From DASUFP01 sp036274495 (GTDB lineage Bacteria > Bacteroidota > Bacteroidia > AKYH767-A > OLB10): a stretch of DNA of 47,781 bases. Position 1 is the first letter of the stretch. Each line of letters begins with the position of its first letter. The stretch is from NCBI GenBank assembly GCA_036274495.1, contig DASUFP010000021.1, positions 1 through 47,781 of the forward strand. The letters are read 5' to 3'. Positions 35,329 to 47,400 of this stretch are shown here, piece after piece. A model generated the notes under the pieces. The model ran no database searches. It was not told the origin of the DNA and was given only the letters and a program-made list of their open reading frames with translations. A program made the translations under genes and the position numbers.

Positions 35329-37377
35329 ATGATGCAATTTGAAATTCCCAAAGAAAGACCCTCTATCATAAAAGTGATAGGTGTTGGTGGAGGCGGAAGC
35401 AATGCCGTTAACCACATGTTCCGTCTGGGCATCAAAGGCGTTGACTTCATGATCTGTAACACCGACCATCAGGCGCTCGAAATGAGTCCTGTACCGGTAC
35501 GTGTGCAACTGGGTCCAAGCCTCACCGACGGTCGTGGTGCAGGATCGATACCTGAGATTGGTAAAAATGCAGCAATTGAAAACGTTGAAGAAATCCGGTC
35601 GTTGCTCTCTCAAAATACTAAAATGGTATTTATTACAGCAGGAATGGGCGGAGGAACCGGTACCGGTGCTGCTCCCATCATTGCCGGACTTGCTAAAGAA
35701 ATGGGAATACTTACAGTTGCTATTGTTACCGTTCCTTTCTCTTTTGAAGGAAAAAAACGTAAAGCCCAGGCCGACTCAGGAATAGAAGAACTGAAGAAAA
35801 ATGTTGACACGCTATTGGTAATTTGCAATGACAGGCTGCGTGAAATTCATGGTAACCTGAAATTGACAGAGGCTTTTGTGCATGCCGATGATGTGTTGGC
35901 AATTGCGGCGAAAAGCATAGCTGAAACCATCACTAAAACGTTGCATATAAATGTCGATTTTGCCGACGTTCAAACGGTACTCAAAGAGAGCGGTGTTGCT
36001 ATTATGGGTTCTGCAAGTGCCGAAGGTGATGAGCGGGCGATTGCAGCTATAATGAATGCTCTCGACTCTCCGTTGCTTAACGACAATAACATTGAAGGTG
36101 CAAGATATATATTATTGAATATTACTTCAGGCACCAAAGAAGTAACCATGGACGAATTAGGTCAGATTACCGATTATATTCAGGAACAGGCCGGTAATTC
36201 TGCCGAGGTAATTATGGGTGTTGGTAACGATGAATCGCTTGGCGATAAAGTAGGCGTAACCGTGATTGCAACCGGATTTAAAACAAAAAATCAGCTTTCA
36301 AACGTAATACCTGAAAAAAAGGAGAAGGTTGTTTTTAAACTGATGGACGATCAGGCTCCCGCTGCTGAACCTGTGGCTGAGATTCCTGCAGAGGAAAAAG
36401 AACCGGTTGTACCCGAAATCCCGATGCGTTCTTTCAGTGAACCCACAGCAAAACCGGAACCCATTATTGCAGAAAAAATTGTTCTCCCTTCACGTGAAGA
36501 ACCAAAAATGGTTTTTGTAGCACCTGCTGCTATTAGTCAGCCGCAACCTGAATCAAAACAAGAGGAAATTGCACAAACTGAAGTGCCCGCTGCAACACCA
36601 ACGCCGTTGCATATAGTGCCGTCTGTTGAATCTTCAGTTGAAATGCAAGCGCCGACAGTTACAAGTAAAGTTAATGATGAAGCAGGAATCACTCAGCAAA
36701 TGTCAGATGTGCCTTCAGCGGAAGCAGCTGCAGAACCTGTTATTGATACAATTACCCATGATGCAGCACCTGAAATATCACCTGTTGTTGCAGCATATAT
36801 GCCGGTTGCTGAAACCCCGGCCGAAGCACCGTTTGTTTTTCAGCTGAATGAAACGGAGGAGGCGCCTGCCGAAGAACCGGTGAAGGCGGATCCAATGGAA
36901 CCTACGCTGATTGTAAAAAATACAGATGTTACAGAAGAAGCCGATCATACATTTGTGTTTGATGTAAATTCAGCTGTTACTGCTGAAACTGAAATTCCTG
37001 AAGCAGAAAAGTCTATTGCACCGGAACCTCAAATTGAACAGCCTGTGATGAAAAGCATTCCTCCGGTTGAAACTTTTCAGGCTCCGCCAACTCCTGCCGA
37101 AACCCGAAAGGAATCTGAAAATGCGGAAGAGGCAGATGCCTTTCAGAAAGCCCGTACCAGAATTATGCAGCTTCGTGAGCTCAGCATGAAAATGAGCAGT
37201 TCGTCGGGGCTTGCCGATTTGGAAAAGGAACCTGCATATAAGCGGAGAAATGTACAGTTGAGCAATCTGCCGGGACAGGAAGATGCGCAAATTTCGCGAT
37301 ATACTCTTGGAACGGATCAGGAAAACAAGCCGGAAATTCGACCCAACAATCCTTTCTTACACGATAGAGTTGACTGA
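35329..37377 (+). CDS. ftsZ: Cell division protein FtsZ with long C-terminal linker
   Basis: A 682-residue tubulin-like GTPase forming the Z ring. The GTPase core (about residues 1-316) has VGGGGSNAVNHM, the tubulin signature GGGTGTGAAP (near 106-115) and the T7 loop region with VNVDFADV. A linker of about 285 residues, rich in Ala, Glu, Pro and Val, separates it from a conserved C-terminal block (about 602-682: KARTRIMQLRELSMKM, EPAYKRR, then NPFLHDRVD at the very end), which would bind FtsA and other partners. The linker is much longer than in E. coli (total 383 aa), though long FtsZ is usual in Bacteroidota. Two ATGs are adjacent; the first is used. Confidence 0.96.
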   Translation: MMQFEIPKERPSIIKVIGVGGGGSNAVNHMFRLGIKGVDFMICNTDHQALEMSPVPVRVQLGPSLTDGRGAGSIPEIGKNAAIENVEEIRSLLSQNTKMVFITAGMGGGTGTGAAPIIAGLAKEMGILTVAIVTVPFSFEGKKRKAQADSGIEELKKNVDTLLVICNDRLREIHGNLKLTEAFVHADDVLAIAAKSIAETITKTLHINVDFADVQTVLKESGVAIMGSASAEGDERAIAAIMNALDSPLLNDNNIEGARYILLNITSGTKEVTMDELGQITDYIQEQAGNSAEVIMGVGNDESLGDKVGVTVIATGFKTKNQLSNVIPEKKEKVVFKLMDDQAPAAEPVAEIPAEEKEPVVPEIPMRSFSEPTAKPEPIIAEKIVLPSREEPKMVFVAPAAISQPQPESKQEEIAQTEVPAATPTPLHIVPSVESSVEMQAPTVTSKVNDEAGITQQMSDVPSAEAAAEPVIDTITHDAAPEISPVVAAYMPVAETPAEAPFVFQLNETEEAPAEEPVKADPMEPTLIVKNTDVTEEADHTFVFDVNSAVTAETEIPEAEKSIAPEPQIEQPVMKSIPPVETFQAPPTPAETRKESENAEEADAFQKARTRIMQLRELSMKMSSSSGLADLEKEPAYKRRNVQLSNLPGQEDAQISRYTLGTDQENKPEIRPNNPFLHDRVD

Positions 37378-37391
37378 TTTATTTGCAGATT

Positions 37392-37841
37392 ATGTCACTG
37401 GAACAACAGATAAATACTGACCTGAAAGCGGCAATGCTTTCAAAAGATGAAGCAGCACTAAGGGCATTGCGTGCGGTGAAGTCGGCCATACTGCTGGCCA
37501 ATACCAGCGGATCCTTAGCCGGTGTTACGGAAGCAGATGAGATGAAATTGCTTCAAAGACTTGTAAAGCAACGTAAGGAATCGGTCGAAATTTATGAGCA
37601 GCAGGGCAGGGAAGACCTGGCCGCTACCGAAAAGGAGGAAATAGCGATTATTGAAAAATACCTTCCCGCTCAAATGAGCGAATCCGAGATAAGGGCGGCT
37701 GTCCAGCAACTGATAACCACTACCGGGGCAAGTTCTCCGGGCGATTCAGGAAAGGTTATGGGGGCCGCTTCAAAAGCGTTTGCCGGCAAAGCCGATAATA
37801 AACTAGTGGCAGCAATTGTAAGAGAGCTGCTATCGAAATAA
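37392..37841 (+). CDS. GatB/YqeY domain-containing protein
   Basis: 149 residues from the ATG at 37392, 14 bp after the ftsZ stop. N-terminal MSLEQQINTDLKAAMLSKDEAALRALRAVKSAI, then RLVKQRKESVEIYEQQGREDL, EIAIIEKYLPAQMSESEI and a C-terminal DSGKVMGAASKAFAGKADNKLV: the YqeY family, related to the tail domain of the GatB subunit of Asp/Glu-tRNA amidotransferase. The family may interact with tRNA, but its role is not settled. It is the last gene of the dcw transcript, just before the terminator. Confidence 0.93.
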   Translation: MSLEQQINTDLKAAMLSKDEAALRALRAVKSAILLANTSGSLAGVTEADEMKLLQRLVKQRKESVEIYEQQGREDLAATEKEEIAIIEKYLPAQMSESEIRAAVQQLITTTGASSPGDSGKVMGAASKAFAGKADNKLVAAIVRELLSK

Positions 37842-37873
37842 TATTTAGGGTTACTTTTCGGTTAATTAGGATG

Positions 37874-37907
37874 AACCGGTCCGGCGAAAGCCAGGGCCGG
37901 TTTTTTT
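37874..37907 (+). terminator. Terminator of the dcw cluster
   Basis: AACCGGTCC (37874-37882) pairs with GGGCCGGTT (37894-37902) with one G-U, enclosing GGC-GAAA-GCC with a stable GAAA tetraloop and one bulged A, and is followed by a run of seven T including the end of the stem. A strong intrinsic terminator 32 bp after the yqeY-like gene. Confidence 0.92.
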
Positions 37908-38003
37908 GTAAGAATCAGTTGCTGATTGTCTGATTTTTATTCATGTGAGGAGTATAAGATAGCGCATAATTATATCAGACCGAAAGCCGGTATAACGCGA
38001 TTT

Positions 38004-41000
38004 ATGAACTCCTTTTACCAACAATATCGGATAGCTATGCGAATCCTCTTATCAGGTTTCGCGGTGTTGCTGCTGTTGCCCCAACAGTCAAAAGCAACAC
38101 ATGCTGCCGGTGCCGATTTAACGTATACCTGTTTGGGTGGTTTGGTATATCAGGTAGATGCTACCTTTTACAGGGATTGCTCCGGATCCAATGAACCGCC
38201 AACCGTGACCATCCGTTACGGTTCGGCTTCCTGCGGTTATAGTATGAGTGCCGTGGCTAATAAAATCTCAGGCCCCAATGGTATTGAGATTACCATGCCA
38301 TGTGCCGGCATGCCCACTACCTGTAACGGAGGTGTATCTACCGGATTAAGAAAATGGATGTACCGTGCAGTCATTACATTACCATTTGCCTGCAGCGATT
38401 GGGTATTCAGCTATAAAGTATGCTGCCGTAATTGTACCATTACCACTATTTTGAATCCGTGTGCTACCGGAAGTGAAATATATGTAGAAAGCCGGCTTAA
38501 CAATATTGCAGCTCCTTGTAACAGTTCCCCGTACTTTAACAATTCGCCAATTGCATTTATGCCAATCGGACAGCCGTTTAATTACAATCAGGGAGTAACT
38601 GATTCGGACGGCGACTCGCTTGTTTATGAACTGGTAACTCCTATGACGGGTCCCGTAGATTCCATCACCTGGCTGCCTCCTTCTACCACATTGACTCCGC
38701 TTGCCTCTTCAACACCATTTATAATAAACCAGCTTACCGGTGACATCTGTTTTACTCCTTCTCAAATCCAGATCGGTGTACTATCAATCAGGGTTAGTGA
38801 GTTTCGGGACGGGTTGAAAATAGGTAGTACCATGCGCGATTTACAAGTTTATACATACAACTCCTTCAACATTGTACCTACTGCAAGCGGAATAAACGGA
38901 ACCACATCCAATTCAATTAACGCCTGTCCCGGACAGCAAATTTGTTTTACTGTTCAAACAGCTGATGCCGATTCGGCACAAGCATTATCAGTGGCCATTT
39001 CAAATACCATTCCGGGGGCCGTTATTACTACAGGTGCAGGACCGCGTCCTGTAGTGCAGTTTTGCTGGATTCCCGACACATCCAGAATATCGATACGTCC
39101 GTGGGTGTTCACGCTCACTGTAAGAGACGATGCATGCCCGGTAAATGGGGTACAAACCTACTCTTATGCCATTTTTGTAGGACGTTCTGATGTAACTGCT
39201 CAGGTAATAACGAATGCGTGTGGTTCGGGTGCAAATGGTTCTGCTAGTGTTCAGGTTCAGCCGGTACCTGCTCAATCCGTTGTGTGGAACACGAACCCGC
39301 CACAGCAGGCTGCACTTGCTACGCAGCTTACGGCCGGAATATATACAGTTACTGTTACGGATGCATTCGGATGTGTAATAAATGATTCCGTTCAAATAGC
39401 CTCCTCTCCCGTTCCGGTAGTCAGTTCAACTGTAACTCCATTGACCTGTTCGGGAACGTGCAGCGGCACCATAACAACTTCACTCACAAATGGCACACCT
39501 CCTTATACTTATCACTGGAGTAACGGACAAACAACACAGCAGGCAACAAATTTATGTTCGGGCCTCTATACATTAACCGTGAATGATGCAGAGGGATGCA
39601 GTATAACAGATGCGCAGCTGGTACCTGCGGCTTCAAATGTTGTTGTTACAGGGATAGTTTCGCAACCGGTTTGCGGAGATACCACAGGTGGTAACATCGA
39701 TTTGCAGGTTTCAGGTGGTGTTCCGCCCTACAGTTTTCTGTGGTCGAATGGATATACCTCAGAAGATTTAAGCAACCTGCCTGCCGGCAACTACCAGGTA
39801 GCGGTAACGGATTCTTCGGGATGCACTGTTAATACTTCGTTTTCAATAGCTCCTTTTGCTACAAACATAAATGTAATTCCAACAGTTCAAAATGTTTCAT
39901 GTTACGGTGAATCTTCAGGATCCATATCATTGCAGCTTCCGGGTTCGGGCGGACCATATACTTGCATCTGGTCCAACGGCATGTCGGGAAACAACATTAC
40001 AGGATTACCTTCCGGCGTTTATACATATATAGTAGCCGGTCCAACGGGATGTTCTGTTACTGCCACTCTGGAAGTGAAAGGACCCGGTCAGCCGTTACTG
40101 GCAACAACTGACATAACACAAATAATTTCCTGTTTTGAAGGGTCTGATGGCAGCATTACTGTTTTAGCAACCGGCGGAAACGAAGGTTATCAATATAATT
40201 GGAGCAATGGAAGTACCAGTCAGACCATAAGTGGACTTGCAGCCGGAACTTATACTGTTACTGTAACCGATTCAATGGGTTGTAAAATTGATCTGGTGCA
40301 GAATATTTTATCACCATCTTCTGCAATTACTTCTCATTCAAAAATCGATTATCCTGAGTGTATTAAAGGCACTAAAGGAACCATACAGCTAATGGTTGCC
40401 GGAGGCAACCCCGGTTATTTATATAACTGGAGTAATGGTGCTGTTACGGTTGGCCAGGGCAATTTGGAGCCCGGTCTTTATACTGTAACCATTACAGATA
40501 TGGCCGGGTGTACCGTACAGCAAAGTTTTAACCTGAATGATCGTTCGCATGTAGCGCTTTTGACTCCTGGAACAATTGATATTTGTAACGGATCAATGGC
40601 TGTACTTACCGTTGATTCAACTTACCTGAATGCCACCTACCAATGGTATTATTCAGGATCACAACTCTTAGGAGCTGTGGCTGCGGAACTCGAAACACCT
40701 GCCGCAGGATTTTATTATGTTATGGTGACTTCGGCATGCGGCAATTATTATTCCGACTCAGTTTTGGTAAAAACACATTCACTCACCAATGTTTCAGTGA
40801 GCCCTAATCAGGTCATTTGCCCTCCGGAAACAGCTCAGCTTACTGCTTCAGGGGGTAAAGAATACAGTTGGAAACCTGAAATTAATTTAAATAATTCAGC
40901 GATTTCAAACCCTGTTGCTGCTCCTGTCCGGTCAACCGTTTATACGGTGCTTATTAAAGACGAAATCGGATGTAGTATTGAATTGCCGGTTTCAATTACT

Positions 41001-41294
41001 GTAGATTGTGATTCTTTATTTGTTCCCAATGGATTTTCCCCCAATGCAGATGGCATTAATGATGGATTTGTAATTCCGGGAATTGAAAAATATCCTGATA
41101 ATAAATTGTGGGTATACGACAGGTGGGGAACACTGGTGTTTAAGGCTAAAAACTATAACAACAAGTGGAATGGGGAGTCCAATATTCGCGGAAATATGAT
41201 GGGTCAGCGTTTATTGTCGGGTACTTATTTCTATATTCTTGATTTGGGAGATAACCAGCCGCCAACCAGTGGTTATGTGGTCATCAGATTCTGA
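38004..41294 (+). CDS. SprB-repeat surface protein with T9SS type B sorting domain
   Basis: About 1096 residues. ATG at 38004 gives a signal peptide (hydrophobic ILLSGFAVLLLLP, ending SKA-T); an in-frame TTG at 37926 would only add a leader. Residues ~32-300 form a Cys-rich N-terminal domain (GADLTYTCLGGLVYQVDATFYRDCSG), next a beta-sandwich-like region, then six SprB-like units (about 406-860) and an Ig-like stretch. The C-terminus (FVPNGFSPNADGINDGF, WVYDRWGTLVF, WNG, GTYFYIL) is the gliding-motility-associated CTD, the type B sorting signal of the T9SS, so the protein should be exported across the outer membrane. Probably an adhesin. It starts about 100 bp after the dcw terminator; no clear promoter was found in 37908-38003. 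Confidence 0.9.
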   Translation: MNSFYQQYRIAMRILLSGFAVLLLLPQQSKATHAAGADLTYTCLGGLVYQVDATFYRDCSGSNEPPTVTIRYGSASCGYSMSAVANKISGPNGIEITMPCAGMPTTCNGGVSTGLRKWMYRAVITLPFACSDWVFSYKVCCRNCTITTILNPCATGSEIYVESRLNNIAAPCNSSPYFNNSPIAFMPIGQPFNYNQGVTDSDGDSLVYELVTPMTGPVDSITWLPPSTTLTPLASSTPFIINQLTGDICFTPSQIQIGVLSIRVSEFRDGLKIGSTMRDLQVYTYNSFNIVPTASGINGTTSNSINACPGQQICFTVQTADADSAQALSVAISNTIPGAVITTGAGPRPVVQFCWIPDTSRISIRPWVFTLTVRDDACPVNGVQTYSYAIFVGRSDVTAQVITNACGSGANGSASVQVQPVPAQSVVWNTNPPQQAALATQLTAGIYTVTVTDAFGCVINDSVQIASSPVPVVSSTVTPLTCSGTCSGTITTSLTNGTPPYTYHWSNGQTTQQATNLCSGLYTLTVNDAEGCSITDAQLVPAASNVVVTGIVSQPVCGDTTGGNIDLQVSGGVPPYSFLWSNGYTSEDLSNLPAGNYQVAVTDSSGCTVNTSFSIAPFATNINVIPTVQNVSCYGESSGSISLQLPGSGGPYTCIWSNGMSGNNITGLPSGVYTYIVAGPTGCSVTATLEVKGPGQPLLATTDITQIISCFEGSDGSITVLATGGNEGYQYNWSNGSTSQTISGLAAGTYTVTVTDSMGCKIDLVQNILSPSSAITSHSKIDYPECIKGTKGTIQLMVAGGNPGYLYNWSNGAVTVGQGNLEPGLYTVTITDMAGCTVQQSFNLNDRSHVALLTPGTIDICNGSMAVLTVDSTYLNATYQWYYSGSQLLGAVAAELETPAAGFYYVMVTSACGNYYSDSVLVKTHSLTNVSVSPNQVICPPETAQLTASGGKEYSWKPEINLNNSAISNPVAAPVRSTVYTVLIKDEIGCSIELPVSITVDCDSLFVPNGFSPNADGINDGFVIPGIEKYPDNKLWVYDRWGTLVFKAKNYNNKWNGESNIRGNMMGQRLLSGTYFYILDLGDNQPPTSGYVVIRF
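39195..40545 (+). repeat. Six SprB-like units, 225-231 bp, irregular
   Basis: The conserved cysteine codon starts at 39219, 39447, 39672, 39900, 40131 and 40359, giving spacings of 228, 225, 228, 231 and 228 bp. Each unit has the form C-x5-8-G...GG.PPY.Y.WSNG...LxxGxYTVTVTDxxGC. Unit lengths differ by whole codons, so indels have accumulated here, unlike in the next gene. Confidence 0.88.
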
Positions 41295-41499
41295 ATTGAA
41301 GCCATTCAGGGTTCATAAACGGATCGTAACGAGCTGCTTTTAGCTCCGCTGAAAACCGACTCTTTATTCTAAAAGTATTTTCATAAATAAGTGAAAATCA
41401 GTTAAATGCGAAAATAACTTTTTACCACCAATTACAGTATAACGACCTGTCAAAATAACCCAAAGTGGGTTCCGACTAAAAATTATACGCATTGGTGCT

Positions 41500-44400
41500 A
41501 TGAAACCTGATTATCTTTTGTTTACGGCCAAAAAATATGTGACAGCATTTTTTGTGCTGTTCTTTTTTTCATTTGGTAGTCTTTTTGCCCAAACAACCTG
41601 TTTAACTCCCACTCTTGTTTCGGGATTTGAAGTTGATGGTGATGTAACAGCTAACACGCTATCACCTGTTAATGGTGATTCGTGGTTTGTACTGCCGGGT
41701 AATCCGGGAACCGGAATAGGTGTAATAGGTACAACGGCAGCAACAGCAACTCCTGCCATATCTGCATCTCAATTTAAATCAATTATTCAAGCGGCTAGCG
41801 GATCAGTAGGGAGAAACCGTACTTATGTACAACGCATGAGTGTTCCCAACCTTACGGCAATGGGTGGATGGTTGCTTATTGATGCATTTGGCGTACGCGA
41901 TAATATTTCAACCGGCTCGGCAGTCGATTCAACAGTTTTTACCGCCGGCGGTCAGAAAAACGGAGATAACCCTACAGTATGGAACATTGGTACCGGTGGT
42001 GTTCAGACCAAAAACGATATTATAGATGTTACCGGACACTTACGCAGACAGACTTCTGCACGTGTAACGAGTACATCTCCGCTCGATTTATGGATGTACG
42101 CATCCATTACCACATTAGGCACTTCAGGTGACCGGTATTCGGACATCGAATTGTTCAGAACCCAACCGTATATTGATCAGTCGACAGGTCATTTTGTAAA
42201 TACAGGTCCCGCGGCAACCGGTGGGCATACTGCATTCGTGTTTGATAATACAGGTAGTGTAGCTTCTCCGGGTGATTTATTAATCAGTATCAACTACTCT
42301 ATTTCGAGCGGGCTTTCTTCACTCAGAATATGGTGTAACATCAACAACCTGGATGGAAATGGAAACGGCATCACATGGTTTAACGCCCAGCCTAACCGGC
42401 CTTATGATTTAACAGGCGATTTTATTACAGGCACCAACTCAAACGGATATGGATACGCTGAAATCGCATCGCTTAACGGAGCTTCATGTCTGGTATATTC
42501 AATATTAAACAATACCAATATTCCTGCCGGTGCCTGGGGTAACCTTTCAGGTTCAAGTGCAAATTACGATGCAAATATCCAAAGCCAGCAGCTGGTTAAC
42601 GTAGCAATCAATCTCACTGATTTTGGTCTGGATAATGCAACAGTCAGCGGCCCTTGTTTTAACATTTTTGGTTCTATCTTAATTAAAACACGTTCATCAT
42701 CATCCTACTCTTCTGAGTTGAAGGATTTTATCGGGCCTCTCACATTTGCTAACTTCTCTGAAGTAAATTCAAATGCAGGACCTGATATGTTCATCACATG
42801 CGACAGTCCTGCACCAACACTTCAGGGCAGTTCATTAACTCCCGGTGCCACTTTCTCGTGGACAACCCCTAACGGTAACATTGTATCAGGAGCCTCCACT
42901 GCACATCCCGTTGTAAATGCTCCCGGAACGTACATATTGGCGGTTCAAAATCCAACCTACTCAACATGTATATCATACGATACCGTTATTGTGGCCAACA
43001 ATTTAACGCCTCCGGGAGCCAATGCTGGTCCTGACAAAAGTCTTACCTGTACTTCACTTACCACAAACCTTATTGGATCATCCACCACTCCGGGAGTAAC
43101 TTATTCATGGAGTGCCATTAACGGAGGGTCGATTGTGGGCAGTACAACAACCGCAACACCTGTTGTTAATGCAGCTGGTTGTTACATCCTTACTGTAACT
43201 AACCCTGCTAACGGATGTACCAGGAGAGATACCGCTTGCGTAACACTTAATAATAGCGTTCCGGTAATCAGCGGGTCTACCCAAATCAATGTATCCTGTT
43301 ATGCCGGCTGCAACGGTAGTGCTTCGTTTACGGTTACCGGAGGACAATCGCCTTTTACCTATAACTGGTCCAATGGTGCAACTTCACCATCAGCTACCGG
43401 ATTATGTGCAGGAACATATACTGTAACTGTTACAGGTTCTAACGGATGTAGCGCTACATCAACCTTCAACATTACTCAGCCATCACAAAACCTGGCTGTA
43501 TCAATCAGCAGTACACAACCTGTCAGCTGTTTGGGCGGATCTAACGGAGCAGCTATAGTTGCCGCTAACGGAGGTACCGCTCCTTATACCTATAATTGGA
43601 ACACAGGAGCAACAACGGCATCTGTTTCAGGGTTAACCGCAGGTTCTTATACTGCCACCGTTACTGATGCCAATGGCTGTACTGCTTCCGGTGCAACTAC
43701 AGTTACCCAACCTGCAACTGCTGTTACAGCCACTCTGGTAGTATTGCAACAGGTTGGGTGTTACGGTGGATCCAATGGTTCTTTAGATCTCTCTCCTGCC
43801 GGAGGTTCGCCACCTTATACCTATCAATGGAGTAATGGGGCATGGTCTCAGGATGTAAGCGGATTAGGAGCCGGAACCTACACTGTAACGGTAACTGACG
43901 GAAACGGATGTAGTGCCGTGCAATCCGCTGTTATAACACAACCTGCCGCAGCTCTTTCCGCAACCACTTCCATGACACAGTCTGTGGCATGTTTCGGTGG
44001 AAATTCCGGAACTGCTTCAGTAGCAGTGTCGGGAGGAACCGTTCCATATTCATACATGTGGAATACAGGAGCGACAACTCAAAACATTAGCAGTCTGGCT
44101 GCCGGAACATATACTGTTACAGTAACCGATGCAAACGGATGTACAACTGTAAAGTCGGTTTCAATTACGCAGCCGGTAGCAGCTTTAACAACAAACCTGA
44201 CCTCTTCACAGCCGGTTTCCTGTTTTGGCGGGGCCAACGGATCAATTAATTTGAGTGTATCCGGAGGCACCACTCCTTATACCTATGCCTGGAGTAACGG
44301 AGCAACAACTCAGGATATCAGCAATATTTCTGCATCTACGTATACAATTACCGTTACCGATGCAAGAGGGTGTACTGCAACCCGATCAGTAACCATTACT

Positions 44401-47400
44401 CAGCCGGCAGCTGCTGTTGCAGTTTCAATTACGGCAACTCCCAACGTATCCTGTTTTGGCGGCACTAATGGTGCGGCAACCGCTACCGTAACCGGTGGTA
44501 CAGCTCCCTATCTCTATCAATGGAATACAGGTGCAACAACACAGATATTATCAGGATTGATCGCAGGATTATATACTGTAACCATTACGGATGCTAATAG
44601 TTGTGCAACCAGCGGACAAATAACCATCACACAACCGGCAGCAGCCCTTGTAAATTCTCTCAGTGTCACTCAAACTGTTGCGTGTTTCGGAGGAAATAAC
44701 GGCAGCATTAATAATACGGTTTCAGGTGGTACTGCTCCCTACACTTACAATTGGAGTAACGGCGCTTCAACACAAAATATTTCAGGGTTGTCCGCCGGCA
44801 CATATACGGTTACTGTTACCGACTCCAAGGGATGTACTACAGTTAAAGCTGTAACAGTTACACAGCCTTCGGGAGCCTTAACAGGATCCATAACTTCCAC
44901 TACAAATGTTTCATGCTTTGGAGGAGTTAATGGTGCTGTTGATCTTACTGTATCAGGCGGAACCGGACCTTTCACCTATGCATGGAGCAATGGAGCTACA
45001 ACGCAGGATTTGACGGGAACAGCTTCAGGTACATATACTGTTACCATTACTGATTCAAGAGGGTGTACAACAACGAAAACAGCCACTATTATTCAACCTG
45101 CGGCATCACTGTCAGCTTCAATTGCGTCTTCAGTGAACATATCTTGCTTTGGAGGAACAAACGGTTCGGTAACAACTACTATTAGTGGTGGTACTTCACC
45201 TTATTCTTACAACTGGTCAAATGGTTCAACCACACAGAATCTGACCGGACTCGGTTCCGGCACTTACACTGTTACAGTTACCGATATAAACGGCTGTACA
45301 GCTACTGTCTCTGCTAATTTGTCGCAGCCTGCGGCTTCATTATCAACTTCCTATTCAGTTACATCGAACGTAAGTTGTTTCGGCGGCTCTAACGGAGCAA
45401 TTGATTTAAGTGTTAATGGAGGCACACCTGCTTATACATACAACTGGAGTAATGGTGCCGTTTCAGAAGATCTTACAGGTGTTGCAAGCGGTAACTACAC
45501 TGTAACGGTTACGGATGCAAACGGCTGTACTTCCGTTAAAACAGTTTCTATTTCCCAGCCTGCAGCTTCATTGAGTGGCACTGCGGTACAAAACCCACCT
45601 GTTTCGTGCTTTGGTGGAAGTGACGGTGCAGCAAATCTGGCGGTATCTGGCGGAACCGGTCCCTATACCTATTTATGGTCTAACGGATCTACGCTTCAGA
45701 GTATATTGAATTTATCGTCCGGCACATATACAGTAACCATTACTGATGCAAACGGATGTACTGCAAATGCATCAGTCAATATCACTCAGCCATCTGCCGC
45801 TCTGACTTCTTCAACTACTACCACCTCTAATATTTCCTGTTTTGCAGGTAACAATGGCAGTGTCGATTTAACTGTAAACGGTGGCACCATGCCATACGCG
45901 TTTAACTGGAGTAACGGTGCGATTACAGAGGACCTTAGTGGTCTCCCTGCGGGATCGTATTCAGTAATTGTAACCGATGTAAACGGATGTACAACTACTG
46001 CTGCAGCGTCAATTACACAACCCCCCGGATCGCTGGGTGCTAATATTGCAATTACACAGCAGGTAGCTTGTTATGGAGGCGGAAATGGAGCAATTGATCT
46101 TACCGTATCGGGCGGAACATCTCCATATACAATTAATTGGAGTAATGGAGCTGTGACTGAAGATCTGAGCGGTCTTGCAGTTGGCGTTTACACCGTAAAC
46201 ATCAGCGACGCAAATGGCTGTATAACTTCAGCAACTGCTGCAATTACCCAACCTCTTGCACCACTTTCCTCAACTTTGAATGTGTTATCGAATGTAAATT
46301 GTTTTGCAGGTACCGACGGAACACTTGATTTGAGTGTCAGCGGAGGATCTGTTCCCTATACTTATTTATGGAGTTCGGGTAATGTTACCCAGGATTTGTA
46401 CAACGTAGCAGCCGGTACTTATACAGTCACAGTTACCGATGTAAACGGCTGTACGCTTCAGCAATCTGCAACAGTTACGCAGCCTGCAGCAGCACTAACC
46501 TCTTCAATTACTTCCCAAACGAATGTACTCTGTTTTGGAGGATTAAACGGAGCAATTGACTTGACAATATCAGGTGGAACAACCCCATATGTTTATAATT
46601 GGAGCAATGGCGCCAACAGTGAAGATATTTCCGGATTATCAGGAGGTACATATACTGTTATGGTTACCGATGCCAACGGATGTAACACAAGCATTTCAGC
46701 CACATTATCAGAGCCGGCAGCGGCTCTTAACACCTCTATTAGCTCACAGTTAATGGTTGCCTGTTATGGGGATGCCTCCGGCAGTGCCACCTTAAATACC
46801 AGCGGAGGAACTGTACCATACACTTATAGCTGGAGTAATGGAGCGGTTTCGGCCACTCTTTCAAATGTAGGTTCAAACAGTTACCAGGTAACTGTAACGG
46901 ATGCGAATGGTTGTACGGCTGTTGCAAGCGTGACGCTGAGTCAGCCTGCCGCGGCACTTTCAACTGCAATATCTGTTTCTCAAAATGTATCCTGTTATTC
47001 AGGGGCCGATGGTTCCGCCAATCTCACAGTTAACGGCGGAACGCAACCCTACACCTATTTGTGGAGTAATGGATTTGTCAGCCAGAATCTTCAAAACGTC
47101 ATTGCAGGCAACTATACCGTTACGGTTACAGATGCTAACGGATGTACTTCTCAGCAATCGGTTGTAATCAGCGAACCATCAGCAACAGTAACGGGTAATG
47201 CAGCGGTAACTTCCAATGTAAATTGTTTTGGTGGTTCTAATGGTGCAATTGATGTAACCATTAATGGAGGTACATTACCTTATCTATACCAATGGAATAA
47301 TGGCTCATCCACCGAAGACCTGAGTGGTCTGGATGCCGGTACCTATACGGTTACTGTCACCGATTTAAATGGATGTTCGGTAGAACTTACCTCAATTATA

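Noticed and set aside
39000..39395. Reverse-strand open frames inside the SprB-repeat genes (for example here and at 43105-43347, 44079-44273, 44745-44975)
   Set aside because: They arise from the repetitive codon pattern of the plus-strand genes, show no start context or family motif, and recur at the same phase of the repeat.
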